Assembly: GCF_004151275.2 (NCBI RefSeq)
Contig: NZ_CP130821.1
Coordinates: 124,001 to 188,000, forward strand
Origin: Flavobacterium dauae
Lineage (GTDB): Bacteria; Bacteroidota; Bacteroidia; Flavobacteriales; Flavobacteriaceae
Direction: 5' to 3'
DNA length: 64,000 nt
Shown here piece by piece: positions 1-8,130 of the stretch (position 1 is its first letter; each line of letters opens with the position of its first letter). Made by a program: the position numbers and the translations under genes. The notes under the pieces are model-generated. The model had not been told where the DNA came from. It worked only from the letters and a program-made list of their open reading frames with translations, and did no database searches.

Positions 1-658
1 ACATTCCTACTAAAACAGCAGCTTCTTCTACTGTAAGGTTTTTAGGCTCTTTATTAAAATAAATATTTGATGCCGAACGGATACCATATGCATTACTTAC
101 AAAATCAACGGTATTTAAATAATAAGCAATAATTTCGTTTTTAGTGTATTGACGTTCTAATTTTACGGCAATAATCCACTCTTTCACTTTTTGAATGACG
201 CGGTACAGTTTATTGCTTGATCCGGAACTACCGTGAAACAAGTTTTTTGCCAACTGTTGCGTAATGGTACTTGCACCACCGCTTGATCCTGCCGAAAATA
301 TGGCACGAAGTGTTCCTTTGGCATCAATACCCGAATGTGAATAAAAACGTTCGTCTTCGGTGGCGACCAGTGCATCTACCAAATGCTGCGGCAATTCTTC
401 GTATTTTACCGGAATACGGTTTTCCAAATAAAATTTACCAAGGGTTTTTCCGTCTGCCGAAATAATTTCTGTAGCAACACTTGATTCCGGATTTTCAAGC
501 TCGTCAAAGGTTGGCATAGCACCAAAAATCCCCCAGTTTGCAAAAGCAAAAATCAAAACAACGAAGATAATACCTGCTGCAAACAGTTTCCAGAATAACC
601 CTAAATACTTTCTGTTGTTTGATTTATTTTTCTTTTTTGGATCTGTTATTTTTTCCAT
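1..658 (-). CDS. Penicillin-binding protein 1A, N-terminal part (cut by window edge)
   Basis: Bifunctional peptidoglycan synthase of the PBP1A class, anchored in the inner membrane. The 219 residues present show a basic cytoplasmic start (MEKITDPKKKNKSNNRK), one membrane segment at about residues 20-40, then the glycosyltransferase family 51 domain with VATEDERFYSHSG (catalytic Glu in EDE) and GGASTITQQLAKNLF. The transpeptidase half lies beyond the left edge. The start is the ATG read from 658 down. gldH ends 13 bases upstream and ricT lies beyond it, an order common in Flavobacteriaceae, so the three are probably co-transcribed. The family call is secure; the exact paralogue is not. Confidence 0.93.
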   Translation of the reverse strand, partial: MEKITDPKKKNKSNNRKYLGLFWKLFAAGIIFVVLIFAFANWGIFGAMPTFDELENPESSVATEIISADGKTLGKFYLENRIPVKYEELPQHLVDALVATEDERFYSHSGIDAKGTLRAIFSAGSSGGASTITQQLAKNLFHGSSGSSNKLYRVIQKVKEWIIAVKLERQYTKNEIIAYYLNTVDFVSNAYGIRSASNIYFNKEPKNLTVEEAAVLVGM

Positions 659-671
659 AATACTTTATGAA

Positions 672-1163
672 TTATTGTAATTGTAAACCAACTTCCGAAA
701 CGCCTTCTAACACCTCATCGCCTTTTAGTTCGTTTAACTTTCTTATGGCGTGTTCTACTTCAACTTTATAAACACCTTGCTTTTTAAAGGTAATGTTTTC
801 CCGCCAAAAAAGCTTGTGTTCTTTTACATCGGTAAACCCTGTTCCTAACATACTGCCATCGGGATTTGCCATTTGATATTGCAATGTATCAACAGTTGGG
901 GTTCCTTCGGGCGGAAACATTTTTATGATAACAAACAAATTGCTGTAAGGATACTCGTTAGTAGTTCGAATATTCAGATAAGCATTGTGTGTACTAAGGG
1001 TATCTAACGATTCAAAATCAAATACTAATGGTTCATTTTTTTTCCAGCCATCGGGCAACGATTGGTATTCATTGAAAAAATCGGTAGAATTACAAGCTGT
1101 AAATACCGCCATTGCTGATAAAGCAACAATTTTAAAGAATGTTCTTTTATTGTTTATTACCAT
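672..1163 (-). CDS. gldH: Gliding motility lipoprotein GldH
   Basis: GldH is a lipoprotein needed for gliding motility in Flavobacterium. The 163-residue product starts MVINNKRTFFKIVALSAM and has a lipobox ending TAC at about residue 25, followed by NSTDFFNEYQSLPDGWKK, typical of GldH. The frame is open much further upstream, but that part is the basic tail of ricT read in another frame. I chose the ATG at 1163 because it gives a proper lipoprotein signal. The gene overlaps the end of ricT by 17 bases, which suggests translational coupling. The neighbourhood (ricT upstream, PBP1A downstream) supports the call. Confidence 0.92.
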   Translation of the reverse strand: MVINNKRTFFKIVALSAMAVFTACNSTDFFNEYQSLPDGWKKNEPLVFDFESLDTLSTHNAYLNIRTTNEYPYSNLFVIIKMFPPEGTPTVDTLQYQMANPDGSMLGTGFTDVKEHKLFWRENITFKKQGVYKVEVEHAIRKLNELKGDEVLEGVSEVGLQLQ

Positions 1164-2577
1164 CGGAGTTGTTGTTTGGTTTGTTTCCGTTATTCTTATT
1201 TGGTTTTCTAAAATTCTTTTTACGTGCCTGGTTTTTGTTGTTGTTTGTCGTGTTATTTTCTTGTGCCGGCTTGTTATTTGGCACGTTTTGTTTAGGCTTT
1301 TCCGCTGGATTTGTATTTGTGGTTTTTGGCTGATTATTTCGTTGTGGTTTTCTCGATGTTTTTTGTTCGGTTGATGCCGCATTATTTGATCGTAAAGGTT
1401 TTTTATCTTTCTCTACGGTTGGTTTCCCCGATGAATCAGCGGCTACCTTATCTGTTTTTTTGTTTCGGGTAGCACGTTTTTTACGTTTTGGCTGATCGAA
1501 ACGCGACAAACTGTCTTCGGCAACTACACTTTGCAATGAAGTGGTATTCTCTTCTTCAAAGACATAATCTTCTATATTATCAATAATTTGCCCTTGTTTG
1601 TTTAATGCAATGATTTCTTTTACCTGTGCCACTTCTATTTTATACCAATTGGCATTGTTTGTTGGAAAAGCAAACCACATTACCTCTTTAAAAATATCGA
1701 TTTTTTGGCAATAAGCCTCTCCGTTTTTCGTAACTAATTTGGTATCGGTATCGGGCATCCCTTTTAAAGCATCCAGATACGTGTCTAATTCATAATTCAA
1801 ACAACATTTCAGCTTACCGCATTGCCCGGCTAATTTTTGTGGATTTAGCGATAATTGCTGATAACGTGCTGCTGCTGTGTTTACACTTCTAAAATCGGTT
1901 AACCAGGTAGAACAGCACAATTCGCGTCCACACGAGCCAATTCCGCCTAAACGAGCTGCTTCCTGACGAAAACCTACCTGTTTCATTTCGATTCGGGTAT
2001 TGAATTCCCGTGCAAATTCTTTAATCAACTGACGGAAATCTACCCGATCGTTCGCCGTATAATAAAAAGTTGCCTTTGAAGCATCACCTTGAAATTCGAT
2101 ATCCGAAATTTTCATTTCCAACTTTAATTCAATAGCAATCTCGCGGGCACGTACCTTCATAGGCTCTTCACGTTTGCGTGCTTCGCTCCAGATATCTATA
2201 TCTTTCTGTGTTGCTTTTCGGTATATTTTCAGGGTGTCTCCGTACGGATTTACCTTTTTCTTTTTCATTTGAACCTTAACCAGCTCTCCGGTTAAAGTTA
2301 CCACACCTATATCGTGCCCGGGGCTGGCTTCGGTTGCAACCACATCGCCAATTTGCAGAGCTAATTTATCGGTGTTTTTATAAAAGTCTTTTCTACCGTT
2401 TTTAAAACGCACTTCAACCACATCAAAAGGTTCAAATCCCGAAGGATAATGCATGTTCGATAACCAGTCGAACACACTTAATTTATTGCAGCTTTCGGTT
2501 CCGCACGAACCTTTGCTACCACAACCTTTTGGAATGCCAGAATCGTTTGTTTTAGTAGAACAATTTGTACATGCCAT
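1147..2577 (-). CDS. ricT: PSP1-domain regulatory iron-sulfur protein, RicT/YaaT family
   Basis: RicT-family protein with a PSP1 C-terminal domain. In Bacillus, RicT forms an Fe-S complex that affects RNA maturation; the role in Bacteroidota is not settled. The 476-residue product opens with a Cys-rich segment (MACTNCSTKTN, then GCGSKGSCGTESC), carries the PSP1 core at about residues 80-190, and has two further Cys clusters (GSCGRELCCSTW and GQCGKLKCCLNY) that could bind metal or a cluster. From about residue 370 the chain is a Lys/Asn/Gln-rich low-complexity tail, an extension seen in flavobacterial members. An inverted repeat AACAGC/GCTGTT sits just upstream of the ATG (2586-2601). It overlaps gldH. 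Confidence 0.9.
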   Translation of the reverse strand: MACTNCSTKTNDSGIPKGCGSKGSCGTESCNKLSVFDWLSNMHYPSGFEPFDVVEVRFKNGRKDFYKNTDKLALQIGDVVATEASPGHDIGVVTLTGELVKVQMKKKKVNPYGDTLKIYRKATQKDIDIWSEARKREEPMKVRAREIAIELKLEMKISDIEFQGDASKATFYYTANDRVDFRQLIKEFAREFNTRIEMKQVGFRQEAARLGGIGSCGRELCCSTWLTDFRSVNTAAARYQQLSLNPQKLAGQCGKLKCCLNYELDTYLDALKGMPDTDTKLVTKNGEAYCQKIDIFKEVMWFAFPTNNANWYKIEVAQVKEIIALNKQGQIIDNIEDYVFEEENTTSLQSVVAEDSLSRFDQPKRKKRATRNKKTDKVAADSSGKPTVEKDKKPLRSNNAASTEQKTSRKPQRNNQPKTTNTNPAEKPKQNVPNNKPAQENNTTNNNKNQARKKNFRKPNKNNGNKPNNNSDGNKQ

Positions 2578-2994
2578 ATATATTGAACAGCTTTCGCTGT
2601 TAAGTTTAATTAATAAAAAATTTGCGTAAAGATACTATATTTTCACAGAGCTGTATAAAATCTTAACGTTTTATGTGATAAAACCTGTGAACTAAAATAG
2701 TTATAAAAAGAGAAAAAAAATAAACTTTTTTTGCTTTTTTTGATGTGATTTTAAACCGTTCTTTATTTTCTGATTAGACAAAAAGTAGATCCATATTGGG
2801 GGGGGTGTTGTATTTTACATAATCTATGTTCTTTTGTCTTGATGCAAAAGAATCAAAAAAATTAAGGTGATATGGATAATCTTTGTACACTGAAGTATTA
2901 GCGGAACCTGTACAGGTTCTTCTATAAAAATAGGTTGACAAACTGCCTTTTTTATTGTGTTTGAATATGTAAATATCTAACAACCTCTATGATT
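2578..2994. other. 417-bp intergenic region with palindromes, no convincing gene
   Basis: The stretch lies between the ricT start and the end of the MocR regulator. It holds the presumed ricT promoter, with a TATCTTTA box on the minus strand near 2628-2635 (one mismatch to TAnnTTTG). It also has an 8-bp-stem hairpin TTCTTTTG/CAAAAGAA (2829-2852) and a perfect 16-bp palindrome GAACCTGTACAGGTTC (2904-2919). A run of eight G lies at 2798-2805. A 69-codon minus frame at 2774-2983 spans these repeats, but it has no recognisable protein character and I do not call it. Confidence 0.6.
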
Positions 2995-4476
2995 TTATTT
3001 TACTGGTTGATCTAAATCATCATACGCTTTTTTAAGCATTTTAATTGTATGATTGATTTCTTCTAAATTCAAATGACCAAATCCCAAACGGATACCGCAC
3101 ATATTTTTGGTTTGATACAACAGATGTTTTGGCAACGTAACATTGTGTTTTGAAACTTGTTTGGATAATTTTACCAACGAAACAGGATTGTTAAATTGAA
3201 TAAAAACAGCCAGTCCGCCAGTAGGTTTGTTAAAGGTAATTAAATTGCCAAATGTGTTTTTTAAAGCATCACACATCGTATCGCGCCGAGCTTTGTACAA
3301 TAAGGTTTTCTTTTTAACCTGTCGGTGCATTTCGCCTTCGTGAATTACTTCTGCTAAAATTTGTTCTTTAATTAAATCGCCCTGCGGATCAATCATTCGG
3401 TAATAATTTTTAGCTTCGGTAATTAAATTTTCGGGCGCTACCATAAAACCGGTTTCAAATGCAGGAAACAAAGCTTGTCCTGTTTTTCCCAGATAAATCA
3501 CCGAACCGCTTGTATCAAAACGTGCCAAAGGTTGAGCAGGATTCTCGTTAAACTGAAAATCATAGTCAAAATCGTCTTCAATAATAGCAAATCCATATTC
3601 TTTTGCCAATTGTAAAAGTGCTGTTTTACGAGATTCGCTTAAACTGTAGGTTGTGGGATAATGCCGATTGGGTGAGCAATAAAGCAGTCGAATACTGTTT
3701 TTTGTAAAGTTTTTTCTGATAAAATCAATAGCTAAACCGTTTTCGTCCACCGGAATGGTTTTTATCTTTGCTTTTGCCTGACTAAAAATCATATTGGCGG
3801 CAAAATGGCTCAAATTTCCTACTAAAACAACATCATTTGGTTTTATAAGCAGCTGCGAAATCAAATACAAACTCATTTCGGTACTGCGGGTAATAAGTAT
3901 GTTTTGCGGGTTGCTGCGAAAATTTCGGGTTGCATTCAAATAATTACACAACTGGTTATTTAAAAACGAAGAACGGTCAAACAAAAAAGTATTCCATTTT
4001 TTTATGAGCGATGTTCGTTGTAAAGCTGCATTATACCAACGATTGTATTGTGTGTTGCTGTGTAAACGAATATCGGTTTGCCCATCGTTAAACGCATATT
4101 CCGTATCAGCTTTTTCGTAAGGAGTTACCAAATGAGTGCTTTCATAAAACGGAAACCCGGTTTTTTCAGGATAAATTGTTGCTGTTTGCGTTTTGCCTTT
4201 CTGTTTGATAGGATTTTGTACAAATGTACCTTTGTTGGCAACAATTTCTACCCAACCTTGCGATGCCAGCTCGTCGTAAACAGCAACAGCGGTGTTGCGA
4301 TGTATTTTTAACAGCCGGCTTAAAGAACGTGTTCCGGGTAATACGGTTCCTACGGTTAATGACTTGTTTTGAATTGACCGAATAACGTGTTGTGCTATTT
4401 GTAGATAAACAGCAGTTTTGTCATTTTTATCAATGGAAACACTTTGCAGAATGATATCTTCAACCGGACTATTCAT
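2995..4476 (-). CDS. MocR/PdxR-type transcriptional regulator (GntR HTH plus aminotransferase-like domain)
   Basis: The 493-residue product has a winged-helix GntR domain at about residues 18-88 (RSLSRLLKIHRNTAVAVYDELASQGW spans the helix-turn-helix) joined to a fold-type I aminotransferase-like domain (about 120-485), as in MocR regulators such as PdxR and GabR. Family landmarks are present: SPNRHYP (about 268-274) and EDDFDYDF (300-307, with the Asp that contacts the pyridine nitrogen). At the usual GTFSKTL position the sequence is GKTGQAL (330-336), so the Schiff-base lysine appears replaced by Gln334. PLP may therefore not be covalently bound. The gene is divergent from a TonB-dependent receptor and probably controls it and itself. 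The effector is unknown. Confidence 0.88.
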   Translation of the reverse strand: MNSPVEDIILQSVSIDKNDKTAVYLQIAQHVIRSIQNKSLTVGTVLPGTRSLSRLLKIHRNTAVAVYDELASQGWVEIVANKGTFVQNPIKQKGKTQTATIYPEKTGFPFYESTHLVTPYEKADTEYAFNDGQTDIRLHSNTQYNRWYNAALQRTSLIKKWNTFLFDRSSFLNNQLCNYLNATRNFRSNPQNILITRSTEMSLYLISQLLIKPNDVVLVGNLSHFAANMIFSQAKAKIKTIPVDENGLAIDFIRKNFTKNSIRLLYCSPNRHYPTTYSLSESRKTALLQLAKEYGFAIIEDDFDYDFQFNENPAQPLARFDTSGSVIYLGKTGQALFPAFETGFMVAPENLITEAKNYYRMIDPQGDLIKEQILAEVIHEGEMHRQVKKKTLLYKARRDTMCDALKNTFGNLITFNKPTGGLAVFIQFNNPVSLVKLSKQVSKHNVTLPKHLLYQTKNMCGIRLGFGHLNLEEINHTIKMLKKAYDDLDQPVK

Positions 4477-4507
4477 TGTTTTTATTGCGGACTATTTAAA
4501 TAGTCCG
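4465..4507. promoter_or_regulatory. Operator-like repeats: two direct and one inverted CGGACTATT half-sites
   Basis: CGGACTATT occurs at 4465-4473 and again at 4488-4496, with starts 23 bases apart (about two helical turns). Its reverse complement AATAGTCCG occurs at 4499-4507, so 4488-4507 is a perfect 20-bp palindrome. The first copy covers codons 2-4 of the MocR-type gene. Two direct repeats plus one inverted copy is the arrangement described for some PdxR-type operators, so I infer autoregulation and control of the divergent receptor gene. Confidence 0.7.
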
Positions 4508-4553
4508 GCAAATTACGAATTTTGCCACCGTTTTTATTAAAATAAATAAAAAA

Positions 4554-6440
4554 ATGAAAAGCAAATACTTATTATTGTCCTTACTAACCCTTCCGGTTGT
4601 TGTAAATGCACAAATAAATCCAGAAACAGACGAAGTTTTAGATGAAATCGTTATTCAGGAAAACCGTATGCAGATTCCGTTTCAGCAATCTACCCGAAAT
4701 ATTCAGGTGCTAACGAAAGAAGAAATAAAAAAACTGCCTGTTTCATCGTTAAACGAGGTGCTGGCTTATGTAAGTGGTGTTGATATTCGTCAGCGAGGTC
4801 CCTTTGGTTCACAAGCCGATATTAATATTGACGGAGGATCTTTTAGTCAAACAATGGTATTGTGGAACGGCGTTAAAATGGGCGATGCACAAACGGCACA
4901 TCACTCTATGAACTTACCTATTCCGTTAGAAGCTATTGAACGAATCGAGGTTCTAAAAGGCCCGGCAGCTCGCATCTACGGCATCAATGCCTTAACCGGA
5001 GCCATAAATATCGTGACAAAAACACAAGTAGATGACTTTGTACAGGTTCACGCTTACGGTGGCAGTTCGTTTAAAAAGAAAGATGCAGGCGATGGCAACG
5101 GAATGTACGCAGGTGGCGGTGTGCAGGCAACGGCAGGTATCAACAAAGGAAAAACCAGTCATTTGCTAAGTATTGGCAAAGAAGACTCAAACGGACAACG
5201 ATACAATACGGCGGCTGATAATTTAAAGGCAATGTATCAGGGAAATGCTGCTTTAAACGACAATAATTCAGTAAACTGGATGGGCGGTTATATTGACAAT
5301 GAATTTGGAGCGAATGGATATTACGCCGCACCACACGATAAAGAGTCGTACGAAATTGTTAAAACCTTATTGTTAAGCGTAGGCAGTAATCACCGTATCA
5401 ACGATCGTTTAATCATTAAGCCCCGCATTAGCAACCGTTACAACGAAGACGATTACCGTTTTTACCGAAACGATTTAAGTAAAGCACGTTCGTTACACTA
5501 TTCAAACGCGTTTATGTTTGAATTGAATGGAGTTTACACTTCAGAAATTGGTGATTTTGGCGTAGGATATGAGATGCGTTTAGAAGATATTAACAGCTCA
5601 AATCTTGGCGAGCACGACCGTAAAAACCACGGATGGTTTGCAGAATATAAAAATACGTTTTTTGATAAATTATTGGTAAATGTTGGTGCTTACTGGAATT
5701 ACAATACCGATTACGGTTTTCAGTGGTATCCGGGTGCCGATGTGGCTTATTGGTTGAATAACGACTGGAAAATTCAGGCGAGTATAGGCAGCAGTCAGCG
5801 CATTCCGTCGTTTATCGATTTGTATGTAAATCAAAGACCAGGAAATATTGGAAATCCCGATTTAAAACCCGAAGCAGCCTGGCAATATGAATTTGGTGCG
5901 AATTATTCAAAAGCGAATAAACATTTTACAGCAAGTGTTTTTGAACGAAACATATCCGATTTTATCGATTGGACTCGATTGTCGGCTGATGATCCTTACC
6001 AACCACACAATGTAGGTAGCCAAATAATGCGTGGGGTAAATGTTCGTTACCGTCAAGATATTGCAATTGCCACTAATCAAAAGCTTGGTTATTCAATAAG
6101 CTATCAATATTTAAGCCCTAAAAAAGAAGACGCTTCAACGGCAATCGCTTCCAAATACACTATCGAAAGTTTAAAACATCAGGCAATTGCAGGAATCAAT
6201 TATACACTAAACGATTTTGGAATCCAGTTTCAAAACCGATACATTAAACGCGAGTTAAACAATGGTTATCTAGTTTCAGATGTACGGTTAATGTATCAGT
6301 TTCCGTCGTTTCAAATTTATACGCAGGTAACCAATTTGTTCAACAGTTCGTATAAAGAAGTGGCTGCCGTGCCTATGCCCAACCGCTGGATACAGTTAGG
6401 TGTAAATTACAGATTTAATATTAAAAAGACTTCCGAATAG
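4554..6440 (+). CDS. TonB-dependent outer-membrane receptor (BtuB/CirA-like)
   Basis: Outer-membrane active transporter powered by TonB. The 628-residue product has a signal peptide (cleavage after VVVNA, about residue 20), a plug domain at about 45-155 with the usual VSGVDIRQRG and IERIEVLKGPAARIYG motifs, and a beta-barrel ending in an aromatic-rich strand (IQLGVNYRFNI). It lacks the N-terminal carboxypeptidase-like extension of SusC-type receptors, so it resembles vitamin B12 or siderophore receptors. The substrate cannot be read from sequence. The divergent MocR regulator hints at a cofactor or amine-type signal. The stop codon lies inside a terminator hairpin shared with convergent rpe. 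Confidence 0.9.
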   Translation: MKSKYLLLSLLTLPVVVNAQINPETDEVLDEIVIQENRMQIPFQQSTRNIQVLTKEEIKKLPVSSLNEVLAYVSGVDIRQRGPFGSQADINIDGGSFSQTMVLWNGVKMGDAQTAHHSMNLPIPLEAIERIEVLKGPAARIYGINALTGAINIVTKTQVDDFVQVHAYGGSSFKKKDAGDGNGMYAGGGVQATAGINKGKTSHLLSIGKEDSNGQRYNTAADNLKAMYQGNAALNDNNSVNWMGGYIDNEFGANGYYAAPHDKESYEIVKTLLLSVGSNHRINDRLIIKPRISNRYNEDDYRFYRNDLSKARSLHYSNAFMFELNGVYTSEIGDFGVGYEMRLEDINSSNLGEHDRKNHGWFAEYKNTFFDKLLVNVGAYWNYNTDYGFQWYPGADVAYWLNNDWKIQASIGSSQRIPSFIDLYVNQRPGNIGNPDLKPEAAWQYEFGANYSKANKHFTASVFERNISDFIDWTRLSADDPYQPHNVGSQIMRGVNVRYRQDIAIATNQKLGYSISYQYLSPKKEDASTAIASKYTIESLKHQAIAGINYTLNDFGIQFQNRYIKRELNNGYLVSDVRLMYQFPSFQIYTQVTNLFNSSYKEVAAVPMPNRWIQLGVNYRFNIKKTSE

Positions 6441-6453
6441 GAAGTCTTTTTTT
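6423..6453. terminator. Bidirectional intrinsic terminator between TonB receptor and rpe
   Basis: The 12-bp stem AAAAAGACTTCC/GGAAGTCTTTTT encloses a 5-base loop and has A/T runs on both sides. It contains the receptor stop codon and abuts the rpe stop, so it can end both convergent transcripts. Confidence 0.88.
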
Positions 6454-7114
6454 ATACAGCAGTAATTTTCTTTAAATTTTCTATGGTTGCAATGGGGTCT
6501 TGTGCATTAAACACAAAACTGCCTGCAACCAATACATCAGCACCTGCTTTTACTAAATTTGCAGCGTTTTTATCGGTAACACCCCCATCAATTTCAATTA
6601 AAGTTGGGGCATTATTTCTAACAATAATTTCTTTAAGCTGTTGTACTTTTTTATAGGTGTTTTCAATGAATGATTGTCCGCCAAAACCAGGATTCACACT
6701 CATAATACAAACCAAATCAATATCGTTAATCACATCTTCTAACAAAGCTACATTGGTGTGCGGATTAATTGCCACTCCGGCTTTCATTCCGGCAGCTTTA
6801 ATAGCTTGTAACGATCGGTGTAAATGGGTACAAGCTTCGTAATGAACCGTTAAAATATCGGCACCCAAAGCTTTAAAAGTTTCAATGTATCTGTCAGGAT
6901 CAACAATCATTAAATGTACATCGATTGTTTTTTTAGCGTGTTTGTTAATAGCTGCTAAAACCGGCATTCCAAAAGAGATGTTCGGTACAAAAACACCGTC
7001 CATAATATCAATGTGAAACCAGTCGGCGGCACTATTGTTAATTAGCTCTACATCGCGTTGTAAGTTGGCAAAATCGGCTGCAAGAACCGATGGGGCAATT
7101 AGTGTATTTTTCAT
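6452..7114 (-). CDS. rpe: Ribulose-phosphate 3-epimerase
   Basis: Interconverts ribulose 5-phosphate and xylulose 5-phosphate in the pentose phosphate pathway; cytoplasmic TIM barrel. The 220-residue product has the family motifs IAPSVLAADFANL, HIDIMDGVFVPN (metal-binding His and catalytic Asp), HLMIVDPDRY, SVNPGFGGQSFI and EIDGGVTDKN. The frame extends 10 codons upstream, but the ATG at 7114 (MKNTLIAPSVLAADF) fits the family length. A TAACTTTG box on the minus strand (7142-7149) is a likely -7 promoter element, placing the promoter between rpe and the higA stop. Ordinary housekeeping gene. Confidence 0.97.
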   Translation of the reverse strand: MKNTLIAPSVLAADFANLQRDVELINNSAADWFHIDIMDGVFVPNISFGMPVLAAINKHAKKTIDVHLMIVDPDRYIETFKALGADILTVHYEACTHLHRSLQAIKAAGMKAGVAINPHTNVALLEDVINDIDLVCIMSVNPGFGGQSFIENTYKKVQQLKEIIVRNNAPTLIEIDGGVTDKNAANLVKAGADVLVAGSFVFNAQDPIATIENLKKITAV

Positions 7115-7153
7115 TGTTGTGTGTTGTTTGTACACAAGATACAAAGTTATTTT

Positions 7154-7459
7154 TTATCCAAAAAGTAAGTTTACTCGTTTCCCTAATCCAAATTCAAAAA
7201 TTCTGTAAAGAGTAGAAAGTTGAATGTCACATTTTCCATTTTCAAGTCGAGAAATATAACTTTTCTTTGTTCCAACTTTCTCGGCAAGTTGCTCTTGTGT
7301 CATATTTGCTTCTTTACGAGCTTCTTTCAATATTTCACTGATTACAAAATATTGTGCTTTTTCTTCAAACTTATCTCTGTTTTCAGAGCCTATTTTTCCG
7401 TATTTAATGTCTAATAACTCGTCAAAGTTTTTAGCCTTTTTGATGTTCTCTTTGTTCAT
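7154..7459 (-). CDS. XRE-family antitoxin, HigA-like
   Basis: Predicted DNA-binding antitoxin. The 101-residue product carries a helix-turn-helix of the Xre/Cro type at about residues 42-95 (MTQEQLAEKVGTKKSYISRLENG). It starts one base inside the stop of the upstream toxin gene (TAATG junction), so the pair is translationally coupled in the toxin-first order typical of higBA. HigA proteins bind the toxin and repress the operon. The call rests on gene order and the HTH; the exact subfamily is uncertain. Confidence 0.85.
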   Translation of the reverse strand: MNKENIKKAKNFDELLDIKYGKIGSENRDKFEEKAQYFVISEILKEARKEANMTQEQLAEKVGTKKSYISRLENGKCDIQLSTLYRIFEFGLGKRVNLLFG

Positions 7460-7806
7460 TACTTTGTCTTTTTTGAGTTGAAATATTCATCTTTTAATTT
7501 CAAAGCCAAATCAATTTCTTTTTTTGGTGTTTTTTGAGATTTTTTTTGAAAACCATTGAACAGAACTACTAAATTACCTTTGTCAAAACAACAAAAAATT
7601 CTATAAATGTTGCTTTCAAATTCAATTCTGATTTCATAAAGTCCATCAGTTCCTGTCATGTGATCGAGAAACTTTTTAGGAACATTTTGTACAGTTCTCA
7701 CAATCTTAAAAACATACTCAATTTTTTCTTGTACTTTTTCAGTTTGTTCCACATAAAAGTCAATGAAATAGTGTTCGTGAAAAATGATTTGTCTTTGAAA
7801 ATTCAT
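7459..7806 (-). CDS. RelE/HigB-like toxin (phage Gp49-like family)
   Basis: Predicted mRNA interferase of the RelE superfamily, Gp49-like/HigB branch. The 115-residue product has the family core GLYEIRIEFESNIYRIF followed by NLVVLFNGFQKKSQKTP and EIDLALKLKDEY. A GTG two codons upstream (7812) is possible, but the ATG at 7806 gives MNFQRQIIFHE, and a TAACTTTG -7 box occupies 7812-7819 on the minus strand, so the leader would be very short. It is coupled to the HigA-like antitoxin. The pair sits between rpe and an attC-like palindromic element, which suggests acquisition. Confidence 0.85.
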   Translation of the reverse strand: MNFQRQIIFHEHYFIDFYVEQTEKVQEKIEYVFKIVRTVQNVPKKFLDHMTGTDGLYEIRIEFESNIYRIFCCFDKGNLVVLFNGFQKKSQKTPKKEIDLALKLKDEYFNSKKTK

Positions 7807-7811
7807 TGACA

Positions 7812-7819
7812 CAAAGTTA
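7812..7819 (-). promoter_or_regulatory. -7 promoter box of the toxin-antitoxin pair
   Basis: Read on the minus strand this is TAACTTTG, a perfect match to the Bacteroidota -7 consensus TAnnTTTG. A TTG lies 20 bases upstream (7840-7842). It ends 5 bases before the toxin ATG, implying an almost leaderless transcript. Confidence 0.5.
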
Positions 7820-7879
7820 ACTCAAAAGTTATCAACATACAAGTTTTATTTTGTTGAATTTTTTGGAAGAGAGTTCTTA

Positions 7880-8064
7880 CGGCTAACGATTTGAGGCTTT
7901 GCGATAGTGGAGGGAATCGAAGTACGGACTTTTAATTTTGCACAACAGTAGCATAAGCTATTTTCTATTAAAAAAAGGAAATAAAAATGGCTTATGCGGA
8001 TAAATATGTAGAAAGTTTCAATTATCCGAGGACTCCGTTCTTTTGCCAAACTGTTTGTTAGCTG
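7880..8064. repeat. Palindromic attC-like/MITE-like element beside higBA
   Basis: About 185 non-coding bases with terminal inverted repeats: CGGCTAACG at 7880-7888 and GTTAGCTG at 8057-8064. The arms keep partial complementarity inward. The centre forms a second stem, GCATAAGC (7951-7958) with GCTTATGC (7990-7997). A 67-codon frame across it (7846-8049) looks like translated repeat. The fold resembles integron attC sites or the palindromic elements common in Bacteroidota genomes; I cannot say which. Confidence 0.55.
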
Positions 8065-8089
8065 TGGGTGTTATTTTTTATCTAAAATC

Positions 8090-8125
8090 ATAAAAAAAAT
8101 CGTTTGAAACTCAAACGATTTTTAG
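8090..8125 (-). terminator. Intrinsic terminator after gldC
   Basis: The 9-bp stem ATCGTTTGA/TCAAACGAT has a 3-base loop and a long T run on the minus strand (A8092-A8099 on the plus strand). It lies just downstream of the gldC stop and ends the gldBC transcript. Confidence 0.85.
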
Positions 8126-8130
8126 GGCAG

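Noticed and set aside
1139..1374. Plus-strand hydrophobic frames opposite the ricT tail
   Set aside because: They are the antisense of the Lys/Asn/Gln-rich ricT tail and not membrane proteins.
2774..2983. 69-codon minus-strand frame downstream of the MocR gene
   Set aside because: It spans palindromes and a G8 run, has no domain-like pattern and no operon context; probably translated repeat.
7846..8049. 67-codon minus-strand frame upstream of higB
   Set aside because: It lies wholly within the palindromic element and reads as translated inverted repeat.
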